64,000 nt of DNA from Rhynchopus sp. YZ270_cl-10. Its lineage: Eukaryota > Euglenozoa > Diplonemea > Diplonemida > Diplonemidae. The stretch lies in contig OZ037934.1 of assembly GCA_964035575.1 (NCBI GenBank), forward strand, positions 124,001-188,000, given 5' to 3'. How positions within the stretch are numbered: the stretch's first letter is position 1; each line of letters begins with the position of its first letter. Of this stretch, positions 20,336 through 31,709 are shown piece after piece. The notes beneath the pieces were generated by a model that was not told where the DNA came from, searched no databases, and was given only the letters and a program-made list of their open reading frames with translations. Both the position numbers and the translations under genes were made by a program.

Positions 20336-20954
20336 TGATTTTTTATTTATTTTTGTATCTGTATTGCGAACTGTTTCAGGGCTTTATGCAGTTTTTTTTT
20401 GTTTTTTTTTTTGGCCTCAAAGGGGTTCCTCTTCACGACCAGGTTGTCTGTGGGAGCGTATTGGAGTAATAAAAATATCAACACAGAATATTTATTACAC
20501 ACTTTACACACAACCAAAAACCCTCTTTTTTTTTTTTTTTTACACGTTGGCTAAACCCCTTGAACTGTTCAGTAATTATTCTGAATCCTTGGAAAATACA
20601 CAACCCAGACAGCAAAAATGATCGCTGAGACTGTCTGAACACAGATAATAAAAAAATGAGGAACGAAAAGAAGAAGAAGAAGAAGAAGAAGAAAGTAATG
20701 CTCCTTGACTGTACAAACGTTTTTGCAACCACACCTAGCGTATATCATCCTGCGATGCCCTTTATTTTGCAACCATAGCATAAAATAAAAATCTCAGGGA
20801 TGGGGTGTGTGCGTGCATCTGCGTGTCCTGCGGTCCGCCGGTGAGACATTTGCACCCTCTTTCTTTTTTTGTTTTTTTGTTTGATGAAATTACTTTTTTT
20901 TCCTGTTTGGTAAAATTGTCACCATCCCATTAAAAGCGGATCTTTTTTAATAGG

Positions 20955-21285
20955 TGACTCAAACGTACGAGAGGCTTAAGGTCATCTTATGAACGTTTTT
21001 GTTTTGTTTTTTTGTTTTTTGTTTTGAAATTTTTGCACATTAAAAAACAGGTGTACAAGAAACACCCTATGAGCAGAAAGCTATGCACTGAGTGATGCCA
21101 GCCGCTGGTACGACGCTCCCCTGTTAGGGAGCGGTGTGCAAAAACACACAAACCCCCTCCGCCCCCCTCAGTTCTACTGTATATTTTATTTAAGGTACAC
21201 TGTCACGAGCGGGCTGTTGTATTTCAAGTCAAGTTTATTTTTTTCTTCAAGGTGACTTAAGCACGGGCTTAGGGCCATTTCATAT
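20955..21285 (+). repeat. hairpin cluster: type B, type C, type B
   Basis: 20955-20995: ggtgactcaaacgt-ACGAGAG-gcttaaggtcatcttatg. 21195-21235: GGTACACTGTC-ACGAGCG-GGCTGTTGTATTTC then aagtcaagttt. 21250-21285: ggtgacttaagcACGGGCttagggcc. The C then B pair 50 bp apart recurs at 40515/40565, 41804/41893 and 63842/63937. Intervening DNA 21040-21190 shows no gene. Confidence 0.6.
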
Positions 21286-22985
21286 ATTTTTTCTTCTATT
21301 ATTCCTTTATTGCACGAGAAAGGGGAAGAAAATGTCTAAGTAGGATAACGACAGCGCTCTCTTGATTGATACGTTTGAAAACGGTTGAAATATTTTGTCC
21401 AGTTGTCATCACCTGCAACAAAATACCAAAACAACAACAAAAAAAAAAAGTGTTCGTGTATCAAGGTGACGCAGAAGCGACTTCAATCGTCATCAATTGA
21501 TTGGTGCTTTCGGAAATCGGTCAGCGATCTGTCAACGATCTGTCGATATCGACCCACCCCCGGAGCACCATTGATGCAAACTTTTTTAAATATTGGTGCC
21601 CCAGGTAATATTGGGACCTTGGTACCCCAGAAATCCAAAAAAAAAAAAATGAAGTGCGCGGCAACAACGCGCTAAGTACGCAAGAAGTACGCAACATGGG
21701 GTCGTCAGGAGCACCAATTATACTATTTTATTATAGGCAAGCTACAGAAGGAGACAATACAGACTTTTTCAGAGGATGGGGGGGTTTTTTTTCTTTTCTA
21801 TTCTTCTTTTTTTGTATTTCAAGTCAAATTTCTTTTTCTTTTGGTACCTCCTGGTATCTCTCACCGTCCCCCTCTCCCCTCCCCTCTTCCCCCACCTCCG
21901 TCTATTCATCATTCACTATTTTTGCGTCCCAACAGCAGTGTGGCCGAATTCTCAAATTTGGTGAAGGAAGAAAATAAAAATAAATAAACACACCGCTGTT
22001 GTCTTTCCTGAGTGAAGTTCTCGAGTATCCAAGATTTTTTGGCCCGAACCTTGCCCTACTATTAGTCTAAGGGTGAAGGAAATCTGATCTTTTTCTTGTG
22101 GTTTCACTGTTGTAAGCCAACGGTGAAACCACAAAGTTAAACCACAATGTCAAGTCATCTACTTACCATGGTATATACCCTGTGGGGAGGGGGGTGGGTG
22201 ATGGTTGTCAGCGCTGATGCTTTTGGTGTTTCTTAAGTAATGTGGCCTTTTTTTAGAAAAAAAATACCAAGCAGTGGCAAAGAGGAAATAGAATCGACGG
22301 AAGGTGCCTGCAAAATGTTTTTTTTTTCCCATCCAGTATTTGTTTTACCACCACCCATACAGCGGGGAAAAAAAAAGCACAACAAATTTGCTGAGCGATA
22401 AATGAAAAAAAAAAGGTGCATCAAATAACTACCATTTTATTCAGTTGTCAAATCCTGAAGTCAGATTTTATTTTTTTTGGGGGATCGGATTACACAAAAA
22501 ATTGAAATAAAAAAAAAAAAACAAAAAAAAAAAAAAAAACAGCGGGTTTTTTTTCCCGTCAGCACTGTTGAGAACACAAATTTCCTCCAAAAAAAAAAAT
22601 TCTGTTGCTTCCCCTCCCTCCGCCCTCAAAATCAAACACCCCCCCCCTCTTCCCACACACAAACCTCCCTCCAAAAAAAAAATAATAAAAAATGGGATAA
22701 AAACAAAAATACAACAAAAAAACAAAGAAAATTGTCCGTTCTAAACAAAACAAAAGCCACAAAAAAAAAAAAATAGTCTCTTCTCCCCCCCCAAGCCCTC
22801 TTTTTTTAAATTTCTTCTTTGATGATGGAAACATTTTTGTTGATCCCCTCCTCCTATGCAATCAATTTATTGATTGCATGATGAATTTTTCCTTTGAATC
22901 ATCACCACCCTCATCAACCCCTCTCTCAGATACACTTCATACACACCTTCAAAAAAACAATGCTTGTCTCATAAAAACCCACACA
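21286..22985. other. no gene seen
   Basis: Homopolymer-rich spacer. 21500-21545 has tcggtcagcgatctgtcaac / gatctgtcgatatcgaccca repeats. 22080-22140 has an inverted pair gtggtttcac..gtgaaaccac. No supported coding region, RNA gene or element ends. Confidence 0.5.
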
Positions 22986-23046
22986 CACGCCACCCTCTTT
23001 TTTTTCTTCCAGACACAGTCACGCTGGGCTGTGATAACGATTGTGT

Positions 23047-25411
23047 GAGGTAACTAACGAGAGGCTTAGGGTCTATCTTATAAATCTTTTTTTTTCTCTT
23101 TCTTTTCCCCCCAATTTCTCTCATGGTATCCCCACAGAGGGAGGGGTCTGCACGCCGCTCTGTGTCGAGACGGAGAGAAGCGTATTCGGTGTTGAGTGGC
23201 CGCCGGGTCCCTGATTTTGTGGAGCGTTTGACGGTCTGCAGGAGTTGGGCGGAGGTGCGTTATGACGACGTTCTGTTGGTGCTTGCGGTCACCCCTGAGT
23301 ACATCCTGTTGGCCTATCACAGTGGGGAGTTGGTGCGGTGGTTGAGAGTCGCAGATGTGCGAGGGGTGGATCTAACCCGCTCCCGAGACGGGCTAAGTGG
23401 AGAACTTACTGTCTCCGCAGCGACCATGCGGCCTCTCTCCGCTACTGTCGCTTTCATGCCTATTGCGTTAGGCGGTTTCAACTCTGGAGACCCAACTCAT
23501 ATTTTACTCCAGGTCCTTACCGCCGCAACGACCGGGGCGGAAACAGAAGTGCCACCTCACACCCTTCCTGCGACGCCGTTCATTTCAGAGGTGAAAGTGG
23601 ATGCTGAAAAGGCAGAAGAGGCAGAAGAGGCAGAAGAGAGTGTAGCGTCAAAACCCCGCTCTGATTCAACGAAGCAGTCCTCCTTCACCCAGCAGCACTC
23701 TGTCGAGGAGGGGGGAGGACAAGAGGTTTCACGCAGTTCAGAGGAAAAGCAAAAGGTGAACAGTGTTGCGTCTGTGTCCACAGCAGCGACGGTGCCGGGG
23801 TGGGGATGTTTCCGGTCGCCGTTTGCACAGAAGAAGCCGCCTAGCCAAGCATCGCGGAAGCCCTCCCCGACCCCTACCCCAATCCCTGTGACACATACAC
23901 ATCCTGCTCGAAGAGAGCCCCTTCCCCAAGCAGCACCACTGAACCTCGGTACACCAGAGGTGTTGAAGTTGACGTCTTCTGCTGTCGACAGCATGCCGGT
24001 ACAAAAGGTGTCACGCTTTAGGGGAGGCAGCCCTGCACGGTCCTTCGCAGGGAGCAGCACTGCGGTGTTGCAGACAACACTGTTCTCCCAGGAGTCGCAG
24101 ATGTCGAACAAACGTGAGGTGGCAGAGGTGCCCCCAAACGCCACCCCATCACGCCTCAATGCACTCAACATCGCAAAGGTGCAGGATCGGGGGACCCCAC
24201 GTCTAGGGTCGCTTCTGTGGGGTGGGTCACCTTCGCTTGGCGCCCCGCCACCTACCAGCGCTGGGAGTGACTCCGAGGGGGTGTCGGGAGCATCGTGTGT
24301 CATGGGAATGATTCCGTCAATTTCGGGAACGCTACCGAGCATTCGGACAAGCGACATTACAGCAGCAACGTCAGCTGGGGCGGCAGGGCGTGCAGAGGGG
24401 AAGGTCCTGCTACCATGGAAAGAGCTGAAACCACAGCCAACCTCCCACAAAGCGAAAGAAAAGAAGCCAGCTCCAAAGCAGGAAGCGCAGGATGAGGCAA
24501 CACGCCGCCACAGTGTCCCCTACGCCAACCCCCCTGGGTCTACGCGAAAGGCGTTCTATGGAAAGGGTCTCTTTGAGGAGATCTCTAAAGGCGCTGTGGA
24601 GGAGGGACGCAAGCGAGGCAGCCAACACCCGAAGCAGGGCAAGAAGAGGGGCACGCCTGGGAAGGTGAAGCAGGCTGCTGAGGGGGAGAGGCAGATGCAG
24701 AAGCCGAGACCGAAAAAGGAAAGTGTGTTGCGCAACCCAACGCCATACCGCAAGGTGGACGCCAGCAAGCCCAAGGTACGTGCTGGGGTCTCTGGGGGTG
24801 TGAAGCACGCTGCCTCTCCGCTTGTGGTGCGTCTCTTCAGTGACGATGCTTCCGAGGCATCAGACGTGCCGAATGCAGACTCACTGTCAACACCGTCCCC
24901 ACGCATCCCTCAGGTCCGCGCTGTGTTCCACCACCACGACGACTTTGGCAGCGCTACTCCGGTCCCTCGCCCTGCTTTGGCGGTGATCCACAACAGACGG
25001 TGCTCTCCGGTACGTCCTGTAAAGAAGTGGACCACTCCTAAACAGTCTGGGTCAACGCAGGGTATTACCACAACAGCGACAACAACAGCTGCACTGCTCC
25101 TACGCAATACGGTGGAGGTTGTCAGCCCGATTCTGTCAGCCGCCACGGAGCCTGGGGATGTGGTCGTACCATGGCCGTATGGGCGGGCGGAAGGGGGCGG
25201 TGGTGGTGGTGGTGGTGCCATCCCATCCCCCACCTCCACCTCCTCCTGGCCCTTCGCCGCCGTCCCCTCTGTGCCGCCCTCACTGGAAGAGTGGACTGCA
25301 GAAGACGAGGCTGTCGCGAAAGGGGGTGCCACCCCACAGCTCGCTTCGCCATGTGTGCTGGGGGAGCCTGCGGCGTGTAGGTCAGAGTGGGCGTTTGGTG
25401 GGAATGGGTGA
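23047..25411 (+). CDS. large hypothetical protein, possible PH-like N-terminus, disordered body
   Basis: The open frame from ATG 23123 to TGA 25411 is 762 codons. A typical 3' splice site (tatccccacag, 23140) follows a long pyrimidine tract. The true coding exon may therefore start at 23141 and be joined to an upstream exon ending before GTAACT at 23050, such as the short segment 23013-23049 between cttccag and gtaact. Residues about 25-145 form a globular region of alternating hydrophobic strands (VPDFVERLTVCRSWAEVRYD, EYILLAYHSGELVRWLRVAD, HILLQVLTAAT) reminiscent of a PH-like fold; this is inference. The remaining 600 residues are Pro/Ser/Ala/Lys-rich and probably disordered, ending in a Gly-rich patch. 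A type B hairpin lies in the putative intron. Function unknown. Confidence 0.7.
23050..23078 (+). repeat. ACGAGAG-loop hairpin, type B, upstream of the 23.1 kb gene
   Basis: gtaactaACGAGAGgcttagggtctatcttataaa, then T/C-rich tract and CAG at 23140. It starts with a good 5' splice-site sequence (gag|GTAACT), so the hairpin would sit at the 5' end of an intron or outron. Confidence 0.65.
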
Positions 25412-25602
25412 AATGGGTGGGAAGGGGAGGGGGACCCTTCGCTGTACTAGAATTAGAGTAGATGTTATAAAGTAGGGGGGGTTTTTTTTTTGGTGTGTCG
25501 TTTTTCCTCACAACCGGAAATCACGCAGACTTAACTTACCCCGTATCTCCGTCCTTTCATTCATGAGAGGAAGCGGGTGTAGTATAGTGTATCAGATGCA
25601 AA
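25412..25602. other. spacer with block-F repeat start
   Basis: 3' flank of the preceding gene. 25593-25680 (cag|atgcaaactacgacaatgg, ggactgcatggg, attgtaccaaaggtacactg) is a block F copy that leads into a type C start; it continues to 25680. Confidence 0.5.
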
Positions 25603-26507
25603 CTACGACAATGGATGTAGGACTGCATGGGTTGGGGGGGATCCACGGTGCACCCGGTTATTGTACCAAAGGTACACTGTGTTGTGACCTGCTTCGGCTG
25701 GAGTGCTGTGAGGCGGTACCAAAATTGTCTCAAATTTGAGGGCAAATGAGACTACAGGGATAAGTATGTGCGAATTTCCCACTTGAATCCGATCAACTGT
25801 GTACATGCCGTGTTCGTGCATAATTGCATGCTTATTCTGCGCAATGGACGTCTCCTCAACGTTGGGGAACGCTGAGCAGAGGCATAGTTTGGACAATGAC
25901 CTCGCTGAGTTCACCTCTCGCGAGAACTCAGACGCGGCCTGACGCGGTTCTCACCGCCAGCACCTCGACCTCTTCAGAGCAGGCTTCTTCAGTCTGTTCT
26001 TCCATGATGAAAAAAATACCTCTTCTGTTGCATAGGACGACAGGCTCGTGTAACGACCGTTGCGGTGTGCAACGCAAGGCGATTGTCTAGATAAAACCTC
26101 CGCACCGTCCCTCAACCTACGTTCATTATAGTACTGCACCTCCCTGCTTGGAGCAGTGTCAAATTGTTTGGCATGTGCGGCAACGAGGTGGATGGGTTCG
26201 GGTCTGTCGTCACTCCTGTCGGGTCTCTCGTAGTCGCGTGCTTCGGCACGCCCGTCGCGTCCGTAGTCGCCCCGGTACCTCCAGTACCATCTGTTTCCTG
26301 GCCGCAGCCGTATCGCTAGCGGTGTAGTTGCTGCCGCAGGGGATAGTGTAGTAACTTCTTGTAATGATGAAGTTGCTGCCGAAGGGGACAGTGTAGTTCC
26401 TTTTCTTAAGAGTTGAGTCTTCGAGTCTCCATCCGTGAACCTGACTCCCGCTCCAGTCCGGCTGTTGGCGACCCCAAGTTCATGAGAGGGCTTTTGTATT
26501 TCAAGTC
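25603..26507 (-). CDS. coding-like stretch on the minus strand, product unknown
   Basis: A minus-strand frame from about 26507 down to 25951 stays open for about 185 codons but contains no ATG. It includes [20 protein letters not shown] and [20 protein letters not shown], an Arg/Asp/Tyr-rich protein-like composition. A second minus-strand frame (25914-25603) reads [20 protein letters not shown] and [20 protein letters not shown], though its end runs into repeat F. A plus-strand 32-codon frame (25844-25942) overlaps. Exons of an unrecognised gene are plausible; a spliced model could not be closed. No other gene is seen in 25412-26480. Confidence 0.3.
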
Positions 26508-26520
26508 AATTTCCCCCCCC
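26480..26520 (+). repeat. hairpin-family member, type C, upstream of the WSC gene
   Basis: tcATGAGAGggcttttgtatttcaagtcaattt followed by a C/T tract and, 60 bp on, cttcacctaacag, an AG acceptor 24 bp before ATG 26603. Loop differs by one base from ACGAGAG. Confidence 0.5.
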
Positions 26521-26602
26521 TTTTTTTTTGTTATGTTTGTGCTTGTACTCACTTCACGTCACGTCACTTCACCTAACAGAAGGGAGGGGAGGGAGAGGGG
26601 TG

Positions 26603-29600
26603 ATGTACCGATACCTTCCGATCCTGGTTCTCCTCCTCCATCTGTGCACGCCCTGTGCAGGGACGACGGTGCCGCTCTACCTCGGATGCTATGTGGATAT
26701 GTCCCGGGACCGGGACCTGCCCTTCGGGATCATCGACGGCAGCAAAGCCTCCATACAGCTCTGTAAGGACTACTGCGACGCGAACGGGCCATACAAATAT
26801 TTTGGGCTGCAGTACGGGGTTGATTGTTGGTGTGGGAATGCGTACGGGAAGCACGGGGCTGGAACGGGGTGCTCGTATGCGTGCAGACAAGATGCTGCAC
26901 AGATATGCGGCGCAAGGGATAGGAACAGCATATATGAGATAGTCAACGCACCCACGCCTGCTCCTCCAACACCCCTGCCGCCAACACCGGCTCCACCCAC
27001 ACCTGTGCCACCTACACCGGCACCGCCAACACCAGCGCCACCGACGTTGCCACCGCCTACTCCAGCACCACCCACACCGGCACCGACACCAGCACCACCC
27101 ACACCAGCGCCACCAACACCCTCACCACCGACACCGGCACCGCCAACACCTGCACCTCCAACACCGTCACCACCCACACCGTCGCCTCCAACCCCTTCTC
27201 CACCTACGCCTTCACCACCGACACCAGCACCACCCACGCCAGCGCCTCCAACACCCTCACCACCGACACCGGCACCTCCGACGCCATCACCACCAACACC
27301 TTCCCCACCCACGCCAGCACCACCCACGCCAGCGCCTCCAACACCAGCACCACCGACACCATCACCACCTACACCGGCACCACCCACGGCAGTGCCCACA
27401 CCAGCGCCACCGACACCGGCTCCACCCACGCCATCCCCACCTACACCGGCACCGCCAACAGATGTGCCACCAACGTTGTCACCACCGACACCAGCACCAC
27501 CTACGCCATCCCCACCAACACCTTCACCACCGACACCGGCACCGCCAACACCTGCACCTCCAACACCGTCACCACCCACACCGTCGCCGCCAACCCCTTC
27601 TCCACCTACGCCTTCACCACCGACACCAGCACCACCCACGCCATCACCACCAACACCAGCGCCACCGACACCGGCACCTCCGACGCCATCACCACCAACA
27701 CCTTCCCCACCCACGCCAGCACCCCCCACACCATCACCTCCTACACCTTCACCACCTACGCCAGCTCCGTCCACTCTGGTCCCGCTTACGTTATCACCGC
27801 TTACAGATGCGCCACAGACGCGCGCACCGAACACACTGCCTCCGAGGACAGAAGCACCACCTACACGGGTCCCACGCACGGTGTCGCCACCCACACCAGC
27901 ACCGCCTACATTGACACCTCCGACGCCTTCTCCACCTACGCCACTCCCACCACCACCAACACCAGCACCGACACTGCCAGATACAGCCAACCCGGTCTCT
28001 GAGGCACCTCTGCCGACGATGGATTCGTTTTCGACATCTACCCCTACGGACGTCCCCGGCACCACACCTCCCTCACCTCCTTCACCTTCCCCACAGGGGA
28101 CACTGCCGCCTGGTGTGTCTGCAACGTTGGCACCTCTACAAATGCAGGACAATGCGACAGAGGCACCACCCGCACCTCCACGCGAGGTGCTGGAACACAA
28201 GGAGACGACAGACAAGGTGGCAACCTTTGCGGCTGTGGGCGGGGCCCTCTTTGGTGCCTCTGCTGCCGCCACAGGCCTGATGGTGCTGGGTACAGGCTGC
28301 TCCTCCTCGATCCCCAGTGTCCTGCACCCCACAGGCATCGAGATCGACAACAGCGAGGAGATGGGGGCGCAGATCATGAACGTTGCGATTGCTGTCGCGT
28401 TTGCGGTGTTGTGCTTCCTCGCGTGCCGTTTGGTCATGCTCGTTGGGGGGCACTTCTTTCCAAAGCTTTTCAAAGGTTTGGATACACAAGGGTTCATGCG
28501 GCTGCCTTCTGTGCCGCTTGTTCTATTCCAATTCCTTTATCAAGGGATATCTCTTGCGGGGATGAACGTTGTGCTGCACTTTGTGAAGGCGTGGCACGCG
28601 GTTGTGGGGTTTGCGGTGCTTATCGTCTGCGTTGTTGTACCGGTTGCTTTGGTACGCACACTGTTTAGTGGGGTTGGGCGTCTGGGCGTCTTCGCGACTG
28701 TTGTTGAGCGGCGGAATACCTTCAGTGTCTTTTTCCTGGGGAAAGGCGAGTGGGTGAACCTCCGCGAAGAGCGGCTGTGGGTGGAACGGTACTCCTCCGT
28801 CCTCCGGCGCTTCCGTCAGAGCACGACGTGGTTTATTGCAATCGACTATTTGGCTGCGTTCTCAGTGTCTGCGATTCGGGCGACCAACCCGGACACTTTC
28901 GTCGGATGTGGTCACGTCAAAGCTGTGAGTGGCCTCGTTCTGTTGATAGTTGCGGCTCTCATCCTTTGGGTCCGTCCGCACTCCCGTGCACGAGACACGC
29001 TATTGGAGGTGCTGATATACCTTCTCCAGGTCGCTGCGATGGCCTTCATGGCGGTGGGGTACTACCACAGCGACGAAACGTTCTGGACCTTTGCGTGGGG
29101 GTCGGTTCTGCTGCTGGGGTCTGCAGGGGTGATGGTCTTCAAGCTGCTCTGTGATCTGGTGAACGTTCTGTACCTCGTGGTGACCGGCAAGCTCGACAAC
29201 GTGCAGGACAATGTGTACGCACAGTTCAAAGCGCCCCCAACAGAATGTGTCACCAGCTTCGCAATGGAGGAGCGTGGCGACCTGCCAACGGACCCTCTCA
29301 TTCTGACCCCAATCTCTTCACGGAATGTTCCGGTGCGTCTTCCGAGTGCAAATTCCAGTGGTTTAGGGTGGGCGAACACATTGGATCTACAGGAAGGCTC
29401 GAGTTCGGGTGTACCGGAGGTGATCACACCGTCCGCGTCTGTGTCCGGTCGAGGCCATAGGAGCGTTAATAGGGGGTACCTCATGCTGCCGGACTCGCCT
29501 GCAAGGTTGCAAACGATGCAGACCCTTTCTGACTCGGCGAATGGAAGCATGTACACCGATGTTGAAGTCCTATCTGTGAACCGAGGGCGAGGTTCGATCA

Positions 29601-29617
29601 CTGCAACTGCAGTTTGA
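26603..29617 (+). CDS. WSC-domain, Pro/Thr-rich, multi-pass membrane protein
   Basis: 1004 aa from ATG 26603. An upstream in-frame ATG (26528) precedes an acceptor-like AG and would hide the signal peptide, so it is rejected. Order: signal peptide [23 protein letters not shown] carbohydrate-binding domain at about 24-115 ([30 protein letters not shown], with the expected cysteines); a mucin-like stalk of [10 protein letters not shown] repeats (about 118-490); then, from about 540, roughly eight to ten hydrophobic segments (for example [55 protein letters not shown]); and a cytoplasmic tail of about 140 residues. This layout suggests a plasma-membrane sensor or channel-like surface protein facing outward with its sugar-binding head. 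The TM block resembles TRP-like/multi-pass surface proteins only in outline. Confidence 0.9.
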   Translation: MYRYLPILVLLLHLCTPCAGTTVPLYLGCYVDMSRDRDLPFGIIDGSKASIQLCKDYCDANGPYKYFGLQYGVDCWCGNAYGKHGAGTGCSYACRQDAAQICGARDRNSIYEIVNAPTPAPPTPLPPTPAPPTPVPPTPAPPTPAPPTLPPPTPAPPTPAPTPAPPTPAPPTPSPPTPAPPTPAPPTPSPPTPSPPTPSPPTPSPPTPAPPTPAPPTPSPPTPAPPTPSPPTPSPPTPAPPTPAPPTPAPPTPSPPTPAPPTAVPTPAPPTPAPPTPSPPTPAPPTDVPPTLSPPTPAPPTPSPPTPSPPTPAPPTPAPPTPSPPTPSPPTPSPPTPSPPTPAPPTPSPPTPAPPTPAPPTPSPPTPSPPTPAPPTPSPPTPSPPTPAPSTLVPLTLSPLTDAPQTRAPNTLPPRTEAPPTRVPRTVSPPTPAPPTLTPPTPSPPTPLPPPPTPAPTLPDTANPVSEAPLPTMDSFSTSTPTDVPGTTPPSPPSPSPQGTLPPGVSATLAPLQMQDNATEAPPAPPREVLEHKETTDKVATFAAVGGALFGASAAATGLMVLGTGCSSSIPSVLHPTGIEIDNSEEMGAQIMNVAIAVAFAVLCFLACRLVMLVGGHFFPKLFKGLDTQGFMRLPSVPLVLFQFLYQGISLAGMNVVLHFVKAWHAVVGFAVLIVCVVVPVALVRTLFSGVGRLGVFATVVERRNTFSVFFLGKGEWVNLREERLWVERYSSVLRRFRQSTTWFIAIDYLAAFSVSAIRATNPDTFVGCGHVKAVSGLVLLIVAALILWVRPHSRARDTLLEVLIYLLQVAAMAFMAVGYYHSDETFWTFAWGSVLLLGSAGVMVFKLLCDLVNVLYLVVTGKLDNVQDNVYAQFKAPPTECVTSFAMEERGDLPTDPLILTPISSRNVPVRLPSANSSGLGWANTLDLQEGSSSGVPEVITPSASVSGRGHRSVNRGYLMLPDSPARLQTMQTLSDSANGSMYTDVEVLSVNRGRGSITATAV
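26955..27960 (+). repeat. degenerate (ccaacaccggca)-type coding repeat
   Basis: 15-bp imperfect units encode [10 protein letters not shown] in the membrane protein stalk. The periodicity keeps the opposite strand open as a Gly/Val repeat (GVGGAGVGG), which is a shadow and not a gene. Confidence 0.9.
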
Positions 29618-29815
29618 AAAAAAAAACAGTGAGGGTTGTGGAGGGGGGAAGGGGGGAGGGGGGGACTCTTCTTTGATGATATGCGGTGTGGGCATAATTA
29701 TCAAATCATTCTTCGATTTTGTTTTCGTACTCAGCTCTTCAGGGGCGTGGGTTCAAACCTCACCCCCGTCATTTCTTCTCTCTTTCCCTTTACAGTATAC
29801 CCCTGTATATATGGG
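29618..29815. other. spacer with a T-arm-like sequence
   Basis: 29748-29775 (ggggcgt-gggttcaaacc-tcacccccgtc) looks like a tRNA T-arm and 3' acceptor strand. No matching 5' acceptor or D-arm precedes it, so no tRNA is called. Confidence 0.4.
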
Positions 29816-30822
29816 CTCGTCCGGAAACCCCCCAGCCCAAAATCATCTATTTTGGGTTTTTTGGTGTTTTACCAGAAATTAGCGCCGATAGGTGCCCAGA
29901 ACCACCCCAGAAACCATATTCTGGTGGGTTCTGGGGGCTTTTAGGCAAAAATACACTTTTTTTGACTCATTTTTGGGTATTTTTGGGTGGTTTTAGGCTA
30001 TTTTTGGCCACAGTGGCTTGTATGGGGTAATTTTACTGTTTTGACCCCATTTTTGGAGGAACGTTCTACACACACCCGAACGATGTTCGGGGTCACATCG
30101 ACACATATGAACACGATATGGGCAAGGTTGAACCAAGGAGTCATGTGCAGAAGGGTGGGACGTGCTGGAGGGATGTGGAGCTTTTCATGCTAACCCCTGT
30201 TTTACTGGCCACCATTGTACCTAGTGTTTTGTGTGGTGATATGGCACTGTTCATGGGATAAACAGTAGACAGCCCTTACCTGTGTCTCAAAACCACCCCA
30301 AACCACCCTACTACCCTCCAGTGAGGTTCCTGAGTGCAAATGTTGAGTCCTTACAGCTTTTCGGGATCCACGTGGAGCCCGAAACCTGAGGTCTGTCCTT
30401 AGATCCGTGTACCCTTGCTGTATTTGGTCACTGATATTGTCAAGTTGGGCTCCACCTGGATCCCGAATCCACGTGGGTCCCACCCTTCTGCACATGACTC
30501 CTTGGTTCAACCTTGCCCATATCGTGTTCATATGTGTCGATGTGGCCCCGAACATCGTTCGGGTGTGTGTAGAACGTTCCTCCAAAAATGGGGTCAAAAC
30601 AGTAAAATTACCCCATACAAGCCACTGTGGCCAAAAATAGCCTAAAACCACCCAAAAATACCCAAAAATGAGTCAAAAAAAGTGTATTTTTGCCTAAAAG
30701 CCCCCAGAACCCACCAGAATATGGTTTCTGGGGTGGTTCTGGGCACCTATCGGCGCTAATTTCTGGTAAAACACCAAAAAACCCAAAATAGATGATTTTG
30801 GGCTGGGGGGTTTCCGGACGAG
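29816..30822. mobile_element. DNA transposon T1 with 346-bp near-identical inverted repeats
   Basis: The arms 29816-30161 and 30477-30822 are inverted copies; I saw only about one mismatch (ggtcacatcg versus ggccacatcg). The ends read CTCGTCCGGAAACCCCCC. The 315 bp centre is non-coding with a further inverted pair (gggatccacgtggagcccga / gggctccacctggatccc). The flanks read atatggg before the left end and, in complement, atatgac before the right end, but no clean target duplication is seen. T2 at 62842 has related tips. The high arm identity implies recent movement or arm conversion. Confidence 0.88.
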
Positions 30823-30879
30823 GTCATATTTTTCAAGCTTTGGGCCCAAAGCTTCTTGTTTTAAAGAATCATCATAATT

Positions 30880-30956
30880 GTGGGGCTAAGCTCATCGGAA
30901 GAGCACCCGTTCCGCATATGGAAGGCCGAGAGTTCGAACCTCTCTCGGGGTTCCAC
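30880..30956 (+). tRNA. tRNA-like sequence (possible tRNA pseudogene or tRNA-derived SINE head)
   Basis: 77 nt. The 5' GTGGGGC pairs with the 3' GTTCCAC over seven positions (two G-U). The D-arm is GCTC-atcggaa-GAGC. Box A-like taagctcatcgg, box B-like agttcgaacct, and a following run of seven T could serve as a Pol III stop. The anticodon arm is poor (TTCC-gcatat-GGAA, or a CGC anticodon lacking U33), and the T-arm has extra bases (CCGAGAG...CTCTCGG). It is therefore more likely a decayed tRNA or tRNA-like promoter than a working tRNA. Confidence 0.4.
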
Positions 30957-30993
30957 AGTTTTTTTCTATTTTTTCTTTGAAAGAATGTTTGTT

Positions 30994-31610
30994 CAGGGGT
31001 TAAGTTAGCTTTTTTTTTTTCTCGCTGAGTCGGGTTTTCTGGGTTTTTTCGGGTTTTCTGGATTTTGCGAAAAATAACCCATTCCCTCCGTGAGCGCAGC
31101 GAGCGGGAAAATTTTTAAGGTGCACCTCCGCGAGCGTAGCGAGCGAAATTTTTTTTTCGCAATTTTTGGGGCAAAGTTCAAAAATCCCACCAAAAAGTGG
31201 GGGACCCTGGGGGGTTTTTGGATTTGTCCTAACAATTTTGGAGCATAAATTTGAAGAACAGGACTGGTGTACCCCTCACCGACCTCAGTTCCCACGTCCT
31301 GCCTCACCCGCACTCTCGCAACACTAGTACTGAACCCGAAGTTCGCCAGAGATCCCTGTTGCCTCTTCATATGAATAATTCCCAGTTCTGACGGGGGGTT
31401 TGTTTGGGTCGGGAGGATTTTTTTCCTTAGAGGGTGGGGTGGGAGGGGCTCCGCCCACCCCTACCCCACCTTCCCAGCCTACACCACCCAAAAATTTGGA
31501 TTTTTTTTTTTTTTTTTTCAGATTCCATTTTTTTTTTTTTTTTTTGAAAAACCCGAAAACCCGAAAACCGGGTTTTGAAAACCCAGAAACCCGCCCTAAC
31601 TTAACCCCTG
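30994..31610. mobile_element. hAT-like non-autonomous element H4
   Basis: Ends CAGGGGTTAAGTTAG / CTAACTTAACCCCTG. The direct repeat GTTTGTT (7 bp exact, 30987-30993 and 31611-31617) flanks it. Subterminal gggttttctgggttttttcg-like repeats occur on both sides. The cgagcgtagcgagcg and gagcgcagcgagcg hairpins are shared with H3 in complement. Non-coding; a minus-strand frame over 31005-31370 is not convincing. Confidence 0.8.
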
Positions 31611-31636
31611 GTTTGTTACTTAGTAGTTAGACGTGT

Positions 31637-31665
31637 TGTGCACGAGAGGCACATTCATCTTACAA
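31637..31665 (+). repeat. ACGAGAG-loop hairpin, type A
   Basis: TGTGC-[ACGAGAG 31642-31648]-GCACA, then ttcatcttacaagtttt. A pyrimidine-poor 45 bp stretch follows, then ggcccag at 31709 and an open frame. Confidence 0.75.
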
Positions 31666-31709
31666 GTTTTCGGACTTTTGATGGAAGTTTCATCATTGTA
31701 CTGGCCCAG

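Noticed and set aside
26770-28497. Minus-strand 575-codon Gly/Val-rich frame
   Set aside because: Shadow of the TPAPP coding repeat of the WSC membrane protein.
29748-29775. T-arm-like sequence as a tRNA
   Set aside because: No matching acceptor or D-arm within tRNA distance upstream.
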